Positions 25,794 through 34,289 of a DNA stretch of 64,000 nt are shown here, piece by piece; within the stretch, counting starts at the first letter, position 1, and every line of letters begins with the position of its first letter. The stretch lies in assembly GCA_019115485.1 (NCBI GenBank), contig DXDM01000056.1, positions 1-64,000 of the forward strand. The letters are read 5' to 3'. The notes beneath the pieces were generated by a model, which ran no database searches, was not told the DNA's origin, and saw only the letters and a list, made by a program, of their open reading frames with translations. The translations under genes were made by a program, and so were the position numbers. This DNA comes from Candidatus Barnesiella excrementavium (GTDB lineage: Bacteria; Bacteroidota; Bacteroidia; Bacteroidales; Barnesiellaceae).

Positions 25794-26369
25794 ATGAAAT
25801 CGATTCAAGGAACCCAAACCGAACAAAACCTGCTGAAAGCCTTTGCCGGTGAATCGCAGGCCCGCAACCGCTATACCCTCTTTGCCCAAAAGGCACGGGA
25901 AGAGGGCTATGAACAGATAAGTGCCGTCTTTGCCGAGACGGCCGAACAGGAGCTGGCACATGCCACCCGCTTCTTCAAATTCCTGCAAGGGGGCATGGTG
26001 AGCATCACCGCCGAATATCCGGCCGGACGCATAGGAAACACGGCCGAGAATCTGCTCGAAGCCGCCCAGGGCGAACTGCTCGAATGGAGCGACCTCTACA
26101 ACAACTTTGAACAGGTGGCCGTCGACGAGGGTTTCAAAGAGGTGGCCGTCGCCTTCAAGATGATTGCCCAGGTCGAAAACTTCCACGAATGGCGCTACCG
26201 CAAACTGCTCGAACGGCTTCAAAACGACACGGTATTCAAACGCGAGAAGACCATTCGCTGGCAATGCCGCAACTGCGGCTACATCTACGAAGGCACCGTG
26301 GCTCCGGCCCGCTGCCCGGCCTGTCTCGAACCGCGCGCCTTCTTCGAGCCTGCCCGCGACAACTATTGA
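25794..26369 (+). CDS. Rubrerythrin
   Basis: A non-haem di-iron peroxidase that reduces hydrogen peroxide in anaerobes. Residues 1-145 form the four-helix ferritin-like domain with the iron-binding glutamates in AGESQARNRY, ETAEQELAHA and NFHEWRYRK. The C-terminal 45 residues are a rubredoxin knuckle with CRNCGYIYEG and CPACLEP. The 191-residue length is standard. It is a single gene, cytoplasmic, presumably induced by oxygen, though no operator could be read upstream. Confidence 0.96.
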   Translation: MKSIQGTQTEQNLLKAFAGESQARNRYTLFAQKAREEGYEQISAVFAETAEQELAHATRFFKFLQGGMVSITAEYPAGRIGNTAENLLEAAQGELLEWSDLYNNFEQVAVDEGFKEVAVAFKMIAQVENFHEWRYRKLLERLQNDTVFKREKTIRWQCRNCGYIYEGTVAPARCPACLEPRAFFEPARDNY

Positions 26370-26399
26370 ACAAAACTATCTATCTTTTCATACGACCCT

Positions 26400-26435
26400 G
26401 CCCGTGGCCCGCGACACCCCGTCGCCGTCACGGGC
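26400..26435. terminator. Possible terminator between rubrerythrin and DUF2851 genes
   Basis: GCCCGTG at 26400-26406 pairs with CACGGGC at 26429-26435 over a long GC-rich loop that can pair further. No strong T-run follows, so this is tentative. Confidence 0.35.
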
Positions 26436-26457
26436 TTCTCATTGCCCGGCCGCACCG

Positions 26458-27741
26458 TTACCGCTTCATGGCCGAACGCGAGAGCAACTTGTGCCCGATG
26501 CGACAATAGAGGCACTTGTGAGCCTGACAATAGGCGTTGTTCAGCTGAATCACCGCCTGGCTCTCCAACGCATTGGTCACCCCGATACCCATCTCGGTGA
26601 AACGCCGCACAATCGAGTTCTTCTCGGGGCGCAACGATTCGAGCAACGACAGAGCCCGGTCGGCCATCGCCTCGTTGCCCGTGTGCAGTCCACAGGCATA
26701 CAGCAGCGGAGCCACCGTGTTAATCAACACGATATCGACAGCCCCCTCGCCCAGCACCGCTGTCGTCTCGGGCGAGGTGTGACCGAACAGGTAATGGGTA
26801 GTCCAATAGCCGGAGAGCTCGGCCTTGAAAATGGCGCGGAGCTCCTCGACATCGGCCGCCTCGCAAATGCGCGAAAACAGATTGAATCCCCGATGTATGT
26901 AGTGGGCCAGCAGGGCGATGCGCCGGTGAGGGAAATTGGCCGGACGCAACCGGAAAAACTTCCAACTGTCGCGATTGATGGGGGTCAACCCGAACTTGTT
27001 GCGCAGGAAGGCATACTCGCTTGTCAGCCGGGCGTAATAGTCGTCGCCCGCGCACTCCCCCTCGACCAGCAGTCCCGCCTGTCCGAAGAGGAAAGCCTCA
27101 ACCTGAGGCAACGAGTCGGCATGCTTCTGCATGAAGAGCAGCGGCAAGCTGCGGGCCAACCGCTCGAAGGCATCGCCGTTAATGCCGAATCCCAGGCTGC
27201 GGGCCAGCGAGATGTAGCACACCTCCTCCCAACTGCCCCGGTAGAGCTCCAACCAGTCGTACAGCCGTTGCGCCTTGGCCTGCAACCGTTCGATGGCCAG
27301 CGACGAGACCCAGTCGGCCAGCACCACCGGGTCGAAATCGCCGATATGGCGCGCACACGACTGCGACGCCGAGTGGGCGACCAGCGCCTCGTAATCGGCC
27401 CGGAACGTGGGCGAGCACGACAGCACCAGCGTGGGAATAGCCTCGCCGTTGGTCCGATAGACCTGGGCGTCGGCCACCTCGACCACATGCAGCACCACCG
27501 AGTCGTAGGCCGGGTCGAGGTGGTGGTTATGACGCCGCCAGTCCGAAGCCCGCCTGTGTATCTCCACATTACCTGCCCACACACAATCGTCGACCCCGAT
27601 TTTGGCATTGAAAAAATCGGGTCCCGAGTCGGTATTCAGCCGTCCTACATCGATGATTCGCAACCGTCGACCATCGACCGTCGTCAGTCTCGACGAATCG
27701 AAGAGCCGATGCTGCCACACATATTGCATCAGTTTTTCCAT
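26458..27741 (-). CDS. DUF2851 family protein
   Basis: A 427-residue cytoplasmic protein of a family common in Bacteroidota with no known function. The N-terminal region MQYVWQHRLFD, DVGRLNTDSGPDFFNAK, WAGNVEIHRRASDWRRH and VVLHVVEVAD is characteristic; its alternating strands with conserved D, E and H residues recall metal-dependent nucleic acid enzymes, but that is only a resemblance. The C-terminal half is helical and ends with LNNAYCQAHKCLYCRIG, a CxxC-containing tail that could bind metal. The frame is open to 27798; the ATG at 27741 (MEKLMQYVWQ) fits best. It is antiparallel to rubrerythrin and dapB, with no operon partner. Confidence 0.85.
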   Translation of the reverse strand: MEKLMQYVWQHRLFDSSRLTTVDGRRLRIIDVGRLNTDSGPDFFNAKIGVDDCVWAGNVEIHRRASDWRRHNHHLDPAYDSVVLHVVEVADAQVYRTNGEAIPTLVLSCSPTFRADYEALVAHSASQSCARHIGDFDPVVLADWVSSLAIERLQAKAQRLYDWLELYRGSWEEVCYISLARSLGFGINGDAFERLARSLPLLFMQKHADSLPQVEAFLFGQAGLLVEGECAGDDYYARLTSEYAFLRNKFGLTPINRDSWKFFRLRPANFPHRRIALLAHYIHRGFNLFSRICEAADVEELRAIFKAELSGYWTTHYLFGHTSPETTAVLGEGAVDIVLINTVAPLLYACGLHTGNEAMADRALSLLESLRPEKNSIVRRFTEMGIGVTNALESQAVIQLNNAYCQAHKCLYCRIGHKLLSRSAMKR

Positions 27742-27846
27742 AAACCTCCAATTCTTTTCTATCCTCCAAGCAGACAAGAAGCTGTTCGGCAGCGTCAAAT
27801 TTGTTAAAATCGTGAATTTTCACTTGCCTCGCCTCACACCTTTCAC

Positions 27847-27854
27847 TATCTTTG
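27847..27854 (+). promoter_or_regulatory. Promoter -7 element for dapB-lepB operon
   Basis: TATCTTTG fits TAnnTTTG and lies about 80 nt before the dapB ATG. Confidence 0.6.
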
Positions 27855-27934
27855 CATACTACATATGTGCAAATTAAACCAACCTTGTTGAATATACGGG
27901 TACAACCCGAGATGTTTTATAACAGAAGACAGAT

Positions 27935-28654
27935 ATGAAAATAGCACTGATCGGATATGGAAAGATGGGACATGCCATCGAAGAGATAGCGCTGTCCCGC
28001 GGACATGAGATTGTTTGTCGCATCGACAAAGATAACCAGGAAGATTTCGACTCGCCTCAATTCAAGAGCGCCGATGTAGCCATCGAGTTCACGGCTCCCA
28101 CCGTGGCCCTGGGCAACTACCGCCGGGCCTTCGCGGCCGGTGTGCCCGTGGTATCGGGAACAACGGGCTGGCTCGAACACCTGCCCGAAGTAAAGGCTGC
28201 TTGTGAAGCGGGGCAGACCTTCTTCTACGCCTCCAATTTCAGCCTGGGTGTGAACATCTTCTTTGCCGTCAACAAATACCTGGCCGGCATCATGAACCAC
28301 TTCCCCCAATACTCGGTGAGCCTCGAAGAGATTCACCACGTGCACAAACTCGACCACCCCAGCGGCACGGCCATCACCCTGGCCGAGGATATCATCGCCC
28401 AGCTCGACTCGAAACATTCGTGGACCGAGAACCTGCCCGCCCCGGCTGACGCCATTCCCGTCGTAGCCCGTCGTGAAGGCGAGGTGCCCGGTACCCACAC
28501 CATCACCTACGACAGCGAGGTCGACACGATACGCATCACCCACGAAGCCAAGAGCCGCAAGGGATTTGCCCTGGGTGCCGTCATCGCCGCCGAGTTCACG
28601 GTGGGTAAGAAAGGTTTCCTCACCATGCAAGACCTCTTCTCGTTCCTCAAATAA
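27935..28654 (+). CDS. dapB: 4-hydroxy-tetrahydrodipicolinate reductase
   Basis: This NAD(P)H-dependent enzyme makes tetrahydrodipicolinate for lysine and diaminopimelate, hence peptidoglycan. The 239-residue protein has the Rossmann start MKIALIGYGKMGHAIEE, the GTTGWLE segment and SNFSLGVNIFF. The catalytic motif EIHHVHKLDHPSGTA has paired His and the active-site Lys. The form with Lys-Leu-Asp in place of the Enterobacterial Lys-Val-Asp is usual for this phylum. It heads a four-gene series with two signal peptidase genes and wbqC. Confidence 0.95.
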   Translation: MKIALIGYGKMGHAIEEIALSRGHEIVCRIDKDNQEDFDSPQFKSADVAIEFTAPTVALGNYRRAFAAGVPVVSGTTGWLEHLPEVKAACEAGQTFFYASNFSLGVNIFFAVNKYLAGIMNHFPQYSVSLEEIHHVHKLDHPSGTAITLAEDIIAQLDSKHSWTENLPAPADAIPVVARREGEVPGTHTITYDSEVDTIRITHEAKSRKGFALGAVIAAEFTVGKKGFLTMQDLFSFLK

Positions 28655-28666
28655 CACCCCATTATC

Positions 28667-30115
28667 ATGGATCAAAAAACGCCATCGAAATACAGCCTCG
28701 CCGAACGGCTGAAACGGGTCAAGAAGACCCGCTGGATACGATTCTCGATCGTAGCCCTGCTCTACATCGGTTGGACCATCTGGCTCGACAACTACTACGT
28801 ATTGTTCGGCCTTCTGCTCCTCGTCGACATCTACCTCACCCAGTACATTCCCTGGGGCTGGTGGAAAACGAGCAAGAACCGGGCCGTGCGGGCCGTCATG
28901 GAGTGGGTCGACGCCATCATCTACGCTCTGGTACTGGTCTATTTCATTTTTATCTTCATCTTCCAGAACTACCAGATACCCTCGTCGTCGCTCGAAAAGT
29001 CGATGCTCGTAGGCGACTATCTGCTGGTGAGCAAAATGAGCTACGGCCCACGCGTGCCCAACACGCCGCTGCACTTCCCGCTGGCACAGCACACCCTGCC
29101 CCTTATCAACACCAAATCGTATATCGAGTGGCCGCAGTGGGGCTACCACCGGTTGAAAGGGTTCGGACAGGTAGAGCGTAACGACATCGTGGTCTTCAAC
29201 TTCCCGGCCGGCGATACCGTAGCCGTGAAACAGCCCAACCCCGACTACTACACCCTCTGTTTCCTCGAAGGACGCGAAGCCGTACACCGCAACAAAGCAC
29301 TTTACGGCGACATCGTCTACCGTCCCGTAGACCGTCGCGAGAACTATGTGAAACGCTGCGTGGGACTGCCCGGCGATACATTCAGCATCGTCAACAACGA
29401 CATCTACATCGACGGTGTGAAACAGCCCCGTCCCAAAAACATGCAGCTCAACTACCTGGTCAAAACCAGCGGCCGATACCTCACCAACAGCGACTTTGAG
29501 CGGTGGGGCATCAGCGTCGACGACCGCATACCCCTCGACGTGTCGAGTGTCAACGCCCGCATCAACCTATCCAGTTGGGGCATCACGTCGAACCCCGACG
29601 GCAGCATGAACCCCGTCTACGAGCTCCCCTTGACGCAGGCCATGATCGACCAGATGAAGAAGGACTCGTCGATTGAGCAAATCGTGAGCGAACCCGGATT
29701 CCTGGGCGGACAGACCTATCCGCTCGTGGCCTCGAACACCTGGACCCGCTCGGACTACGGTCCCGTGTGGATTCCCAAGAAGGGGGCCACCCTCAAACTC
29801 ACGCTCGACAACCTGCCCATCTACGAGCGGCCCATCGTCGCCTACGAGCATAACGACCTGCAAGTGAAAGATGGCAAAATCTACATCAACGGGGAGGAGA
29901 CCGACTCCTACACCTTCAAGATGGACTACTACATGATGCTGGGCGACAACCGCGACAAGTCGGCCGACAGCCGCTACTGGGGCTTCGTACCCGAAGACCA
30001 CATCGTGGGCAAACCCATGTTCGTATTCCTTTCGCTCGACAAAGACAAAGGTCTGTTCAGCGGCAAGATTCGGTTCAACCGCATGTTCAGATCGGTAGAC
30101 AGCCTCGTCAACTAA
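28667..30115 (+). CDS. lepB: Signal peptidase I, active form with large insertion
   Basis: A 482-residue membrane endopeptidase that removes signal peptides from exported proteins. N-terminal membrane segments lie at about residues 24-60 and 82-100. The catalytic Ser follows at IPSSSLEKSML (Ser108) and the general-base Lys at NYVKRCVGLPGD (Lys229). The C-terminal box GDNRDKSADSRYWGFVPEDH is intact. About 200 residues between the Lys region and this box form an insertion larger than in E. coli LepB. It starts 12 nt after dapB and is followed 4 nt later by a shorter paralogue lacking the catalytic residues. Confidence 0.94.
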   Translation: MDQKTPSKYSLAERLKRVKKTRWIRFSIVALLYIGWTIWLDNYYVLFGLLLLVDIYLTQYIPWGWWKTSKNRAVRAVMEWVDAIIYALVLVYFIFIFIFQNYQIPSSSLEKSMLVGDYLLVSKMSYGPRVPNTPLHFPLAQHTLPLINTKSYIEWPQWGYHRLKGFGQVERNDIVVFNFPAGDTVAVKQPNPDYYTLCFLEGREAVHRNKALYGDIVYRPVDRRENYVKRCVGLPGDTFSIVNNDIYIDGVKQPRPKNMQLNYLVKTSGRYLTNSDFERWGISVDDRIPLDVSSVNARINLSSWGITSNPDGSMNPVYELPLTQAMIDQMKKDSSIEQIVSEPGFLGGQTYPLVASNTWTRSDYGPVWIPKKGATLKLTLDNLPIYERPIVAYEHNDLQVKDGKIYINGEETDSYTFKMDYYMMLGDNRDKSADSRYWGFVPEDHIVGKPMFVFLSLDKDKGLFSGKIRFNRMFRSVDSLVN

Positions 30116-30119
30116 AACG

Positions 30120-31013
30120 ATGAAAAGAGAGACCATACGCACGATTCTTGTCACGATAGTCATCATTATCGCGAGCGTGTGGGCTATTCGCTTTTTTGTC
30201 GTCGAACCCTACCGCGTGCCGGCCGGACAGATGGAGAACAGCCTCCTGCCGGGCGACCAGCTGTGGGTCGACAAGTGGTCGCTGCGCTGGGGCAACCGTA
30301 CCCCCGCCTACCGCGACCTCCTGGTCTTTGAACTGCCCCCGCTCCTGCAATCCCAAACGGCTGTGACCGAGGTGGCCGTGGCCCGCTGCATAGGCCTGCC
30401 GGGCGACACGATTCGCAGCACCGGCAACCGGCTGTTTATCAACCGCAAGGCTGTGGCACAACCTCCGCTTATCCTCGAAGCCTACCTCTCGCCCGACTCG
30501 ATGCGCTACAATGTCAACCGCACCTTGCGTCACAGTGGGGTTCAATTTGTCGAACAGGGAAGCGTGGGGAGCAACCGGCTGCTGTTTCTCTCGCGATACG
30601 ATTACGAGAAGGTGTGCAGGACATTGGCCCCCGACTCGCTGCTCTACCCCGTGTTTCTCCGCCGCGACAACTATGAAATCGTACTCCCCTCGCGGGGCGA
30701 ATCGATACGGGTCACCCCACAAAATGCCGAGTGGCTGGCCCGCCTGCTCAACGAGTATGAAAACTGCCCCGTCACCTGCCGTGATGGAAAAATCTACAAG
30801 GAGGGGCACGAGGTGACTCGCTGCCGCCTCACCCGCGACTACTACTGGGTTGTGGGCGACAACCGGGCCGGCATGGCCGACTCGCGCACGTTCGGCCCCC
30901 TGCCCCACAGCCTGCTCATCGGCAAAGGGTTGTGGATAGGCTATTCGCGCGATACGCAAAAACCCTTCTGGCAATCGTTCCGCACCGACCGCTTCTTCAC
31001 CAAACCGCTATGA
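30120..31013 (+). CDS. Signal peptidase I paralogue lacking the Ser-Lys dyad
   Basis: A 297-residue S26-family protein with one N-terminal membrane helix (residues 8-26), GLPGDTI and the C-terminal box VGDNRAGMADSRTFGPLP. Aligned with the active gene upstream, the nucleophile position in VPAGQMENSLLPGD is Gln37 instead of Ser, and the general-base position in AVARCIGLPGD is Ala88 instead of Lys. Both were checked in the nucleotide sequence (cag and gcc). The fold seems intact, so a pseudoenzyme, perhaps a partner or regulator of the active peptidase, is more likely than a decayed gene. It overlaps wbqC by ATGA. Confidence 0.88.
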   Translation: MKRETIRTILVTIVIIIASVWAIRFFVVEPYRVPAGQMENSLLPGDQLWVDKWSLRWGNRTPAYRDLLVFELPPLLQSQTAVTEVAVARCIGLPGDTIRSTGNRLFINRKAVAQPPLILEAYLSPDSMRYNVNRTLRHSGVQFVEQGSVGSNRLLFLSRYDYEKVCRTLAPDSLLYPVFLRRDNYEIVLPSRGESIRVTPQNAEWLARLLNEYENCPVTCRDGKIYKEGHEVTRCRLTRDYYWVVGDNRAGMADSRTFGPLPHSLLIGKGLWIGYSRDTQKPFWQSFRTDRFFTKPL

Positions 31014-31636
31014 CCACCGTCTACCTCTCCACCGCCTATTTCGCCCCGGTATCCTACTACATGGCTCTGCTGGCCTACGACCGCATCGTCATCGAGCAGT
31101 GGTGCAACTACACCAAGCAGACCTACCGCAACCGCTGCCACATAGCCGGTGCCAACGGTATTTTGTCGCTGTCGGTTCCCGTGGTCAAACCCGACACGCT
31201 CAAATGCCCTACCCGCGACATTCGCATTTCCGACCACGGCGAGTGGCGCCACCTGCACTGGAATGCCATCGCCTCGGCCTACGGCTCGTCGCCCTTCTTC
31301 GAATACTATCAGGACGATATCCGCCCCTTTTTCGAGAAGCGCTATACCTTCCTCTTCGACTTCAACGAGGCCATACGCCGAACTATCTGCGACCTCATCG
31401 GTATCGACCCGCAGGTGGAGTTTACCGACCACTATGCCCAGCCGGCTCCCGGCGAAACCGACCTGCGCGAGGCCATACACCCCAAGCACGAGCTAGCCGA
31501 GACCTGTCCCTCGATACACCTCAAACCCTATTATCAGGTATTTACCTCGAAATACGGCTTCCTGCCCGACCTCAGCATTCTCGACCTTCTGATGAACATG
31601 GGACCCGAATCGATTCTTATCCTCAAAGATTTATAA
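31010..31636 (+). CDS. WbqC family protein
   Basis: A 208-residue protein of the WbqC-like family, named for a gene of O-antigen clusters; its biochemical activity is unclear. Recognisable segments are VYLSTAYFAPVSYYMALLAYD, the Cys/Asn-rich EQWCNYTKQTYRNRC, LSVPVVK, WRHLHWNAIASAYGSSPFFEYY and the C-terminal KYGFLPDLSILDLLMNMGPES. The frame is open from 30932; the ATG at 31010, overlapping the previous stop by 4 nt, aligns with the family start. It is the last gene of dapB-lepB-lepB'-wbqC. Confidence 0.88.
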   Translation: MTTVYLSTAYFAPVSYYMALLAYDRIVIEQWCNYTKQTYRNRCHIAGANGILSLSVPVVKPDTLKCPTRDIRISDHGEWRHLHWNAIASAYGSSPFFEYYQDDIRPFFEKRYTFLFDFNEAIRRTICDLIGIDPQVEFTDHYAQPAPGETDLREAIHPKHELAETCPSIHLKPYYQVFTSKYGFLPDLSILDLLMNMGPESILILKDL

Positions 31637-31666
31637 GAAATGGTCCTTAAAGGCTTCATTATCGCC

Positions 31667-31683
31667 TATCTTTGCTATCTTTG
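31667..31683 (+). promoter_or_regulatory. Two tandem -7 elements upstream of cysE
   Basis: TATCTTTG occurs at 31667-31674 and again at 31676-31683, 9 nt apart, each matching TAnnTTTG. They lie about 100-120 nt before the cysE ATG and could give two staggered transcription starts. Confidence 0.55.
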
Positions 31684-31784
31684 TACCCAAATGCCCACAG
31701 GCTGCCCCTCGACGCCGATTCCCGTGTAGACACCCCGGCCACAGGCGGCGCTTCCACGGCACCATCAAAACAGTTGATTTGCAC

Positions 31785-32687
31785 ATGAGCAGCTACAAAT
31801 ACGCCGAAAATCTGAAAGAGACGGTCAAGCAACTCTCCGACTTCCATTCGCTCGAAGAGTTGCACCACCAGAGTTGCAAGGGAGAGGTGCTCCCCTCGGG
31901 ACAACAACTGCGAGAACTCATCGCCTTGTGCCGTTCGCTCATCTTCCCGGGATTCTACGGTTCCCCCGACGTGAGCGACAAGAATCTGCTCTACCACACC
32001 GGCATCAATACCGAGAAGCTGTTCGACCTGCTGGTACAGCAAATCCTGGCAGGACTCCTGTTTGCCACTGACGATCCCGCCCTTCACAACGACCCGAACC
32101 GGCTTGAAGAACAGGCCGAACAAAAGGCAGTCGACTTCATCGCCTACCTGCCCGAGATGCGGCGGATACTCTCGACCGACGTCACGGCCATGTACAACGG
32201 CGATCCCGCGGCACAGAGCAAAGCCGAGGTTATCTTGTGCTACCCCGCCATACGGGCCATCTGCAACTACCGCATCGCCCACAAGCTGCTCACGCTGGGC
32301 GTGCCCCTCATACCCCGCATCATCACCGAGATGGCCCACTCCGAAACGGGCATCGACATACACCCCGCAGCCACCATCGGCGAATACTTTGCCATCGACC
32401 ACGGTACGGGTGTCGTCATCGGAGCCACCTCAATCATCGGAAACCGGGTGAAACTCTACCAGGGTGTCACGCTGGGTGCCCGCAGCTTCCCCCTCGACGA
32501 GCACAACAACCCCATCAAGGGGATAGCCCGTCACCCCATCATCGAGGACGACGTAATCATCTACTCCAACGCCACGATACTGGGACGCATCACCATCGGC
32601 AAAGGGGCTGTCATCGGCGGTAACATCTGGGTGACCGAAAACGTAGCTCCCGGCGAACGCCTGGTACAAGCCAAAGCCAAACAATAA
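31785..32687 (+). CDS. cysE: Serine O-acetyltransferase
   Basis: This enzyme transfers acetyl from acetyl-CoA to L-serine, giving O-acetylserine for cysteine synthesis. The 300-residue protein has a helical N-terminal domain (residues 1-175). A left-handed beta-helix of hexapeptide repeats follows: TGIDIHPAATIGEYFAIDHG, TGVVIGATSIIGNRVKLYQG, GVTLGARSF and HPIIEDDVIIYSNATILGR. The catalytic His-Asp pairs lie in IDIHP and AIDHGTG. It is longer than E. coli CysE, as in the EpsC/SatA type. An in-frame TTG lies 6 nt before the chosen ATG. It heads a run with the THUMP methyltransferase and purD. Confidence 0.92.
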   Translation: MSSYKYAENLKETVKQLSDFHSLEELHHQSCKGEVLPSGQQLRELIALCRSLIFPGFYGSPDVSDKNLLYHTGINTEKLFDLLVQQILAGLLFATDDPALHNDPNRLEEQAEQKAVDFIAYLPEMRRILSTDVTAMYNGDPAAQSKAEVILCYPAIRAICNYRIAHKLLTLGVPLIPRIITEMAHSETGIDIHPAATIGEYFAIDHGTGVVIGATSIIGNRVKLYQGVTLGARSFPLDEHNNPIKGIARHPIIEDDVIIYSNATILGRITIGKGAVIGGNIWVTENVAPGERLVQAKAKQ

Positions 32688-32711
32688 GAAACACTACAAT
32701 ACACACGAGTC

Positions 32712-34271
32712 GTGAACACCGAAAAATTTGAAATCGTAGCCAAAACGTTCCAGGGTCTCGAAGATGTCCTGGCCGAAGAAATCAGACAACTCGGAGGTGA
32801 AAACGTGGAGACGGGACGCCGCATGGTCTCCTTCCAGGGCGACAAAACCCTGCTCTACAAAGCCAATCTGGCTTGCCGCACTGCCCTGAGAATACTCAAA
32901 CCCATCTACAAGTTCGAAGCCGCAGACCCCGACGAGGTTTATGAAAAAATGAAAGCTTTCCCGTGGGAGACGCTGCTCTCACCCGAGACCACCTTCTCAA
33001 TCGACTCGGTCACCTACTCCGACAGTTTCAAGCACTCCAAGTTTGTCACCTACCGCGCCAAAGACGCCATAGCCGACTACTTCATGGAAAAGAGCGGCAA
33101 ACGACCCTCGGTGCGCCTTAACGGAGCCGAAGTGGTGCTCAACCTGCACATTGCGCAAATGAGCTGCACCCTCTCGCTCGACAGTTCGGGCGAGTCGCTC
33201 CACAAGCGGGGCTACCGTGTGGGACAGACCGAGGCGCCCATCAACGAGGTGCTGGCGGCCGGCATGATACTCAAAACCGGCTGGCACGGCGAGAAAGACC
33301 TCATCGACCCCATGTGCGGATCGGGTACCCTTCTCATCGAAGCCGCCCTCATCGCCACCAACACCTATCCCGGCATCTTCCGCAAGAGCTTTGCCTTCGA
33401 ACGGTGGAAGGACTTCGACGAGGAACTTTTCGAGACTCTCTACAACGACGACAGCCACGAACGCGAATTTACCCACCGCATATACGGCAGCGACATCTCG
33501 CCCCGGGCCATCGACATTGCCACCCAAAACATCAAGAGTGCCGGCGTGTCCAAATACATCGACCTCAAAGTCATGCCCTTCCAGCGGTATGAATCGGCAC
33601 CCTCGCCCGAAGGTATCCTCATCACCAACCCGCCCTATGGCGAACGGCTCACGTCGAGCGACCTGCTGGGGCTCTACGAATCGATAGGCAACCGGCTGAA
33701 ACATGTGTTCAAGGGCTACGAGGCCTGGATTATCAGCTATCACAAGGAGTGTTTCGACCGGATAGGGCTGAAACCTTCGGCCCGAATCGAACTCATGAAT
33801 GGAGCCCTCGAATGCGAATTCCGCAAATACGAAATCTTCGACGGCCGCTACAAGGAGTTCAAAGGCGAAGGTCGCAACCTCGACAAGCGGTACGACGCAC
33901 CTCACCGTCACCCCTCGCAAAACCCGGCGCCCTACAACCGGCACAAGGGGTATGAGGGACAGCGCGACGAACGTCCCCGCCGTGACGAACGTCCGAGAGG
34001 CGACGAACGCACTTGGCGCGGGGAGAAACCCTGGCGTGAAGAAAAACCCTGGCGCGGAGAGCGGTCGGAACGACCCGCATCGCGCCCGTCAACCCCCTTC
34101 AAGGGAAAATCCTTTGAACGCCGCGACCGCTTCAATCCCGAGGGTGAGAAACCGCATCGCCTGCACGGCGACGAGGCTTTCCGCAAATTCGTCACCTTCA
34201 AGCAACCCTCCATCAAACCCAACGACGAGACCGACAAACCTCATCAAGAGGAGACCGATAAAAAAGATTAA
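32712..34271 (+). CDS. THUMP-domain class I SAM RNA methyltransferase
   Basis: A 519-residue protein with a THUMP RNA-binding domain in residues 1-160 (FEIVAKTFQGLEDVLAEEI). An RlmL/YpsC-like N2-guanine methyltransferase domain spans about residues 160-395: SAM motif DLIDPMCGSGTLLIEAA and catalytic ILITNPPYGERL (NPPY). It probably modifies a guanine of 23S rRNA. From about residue 397 to the end the protein is a disordered Arg/Asp/Glu/Pro-rich tail with imperfect repeats such as RDERPR and EKPWR. The start is GTG at 32712; the next in-frame Met would remove part of the THUMP domain. It lies between cysE and purD. Confidence 0.9.
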   Translation: MNTEKFEIVAKTFQGLEDVLAEEIRQLGGENVETGRRMVSFQGDKTLLYKANLACRTALRILKPIYKFEAADPDEVYEKMKAFPWETLLSPETTFSIDSVTYSDSFKHSKFVTYRAKDAIADYFMEKSGKRPSVRLNGAEVVLNLHIAQMSCTLSLDSSGESLHKRGYRVGQTEAPINEVLAAGMILKTGWHGEKDLIDPMCGSGTLLIEAALIATNTYPGIFRKSFAFERWKDFDEELFETLYNDDSHEREFTHRIYGSDISPRAIDIATQNIKSAGVSKYIDLKVMPFQRYESAPSPEGILITNPPYGERLTSSDLLGLYESIGNRLKHVFKGYEAWIISYHKECFDRIGLKPSARIELMNGALECEFRKYEIFDGRYKEFKGEGRNLDKRYDAPHRHPSQNPAPYNRHKGYEGQRDERPRRDERPRGDERTWRGEKPWREEKPWRGERSERPASRPSTPFKGKSFERRDRFNPEGEKPHRLHGDEAFRKFVTFKQPSIKPNDETDKPHQEETDKKD

Positions 34272-34289
34272 CCCTAAAACACGACTGTC

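Noticed and set aside
24618-26264. 548-codon minus-strand frame across the prolyl oligopeptidase and rubrerythrin genes
   Set aside because: It spans two well-supported plus-strand genes and the terminator between them, and resembles no family.
26164-27807. 547-codon plus-strand frame opposite the DUF2851 gene
   Set aside because: It overlaps the end of rubrerythrin and lies antisense to DUF2851; the protein is low-complexity and has no motif.
27917-29287. 456-codon minus-strand frame opposite dapB and lepB
   Set aside because: Crosses two real genes and their promoter; it is an antisense shadow.
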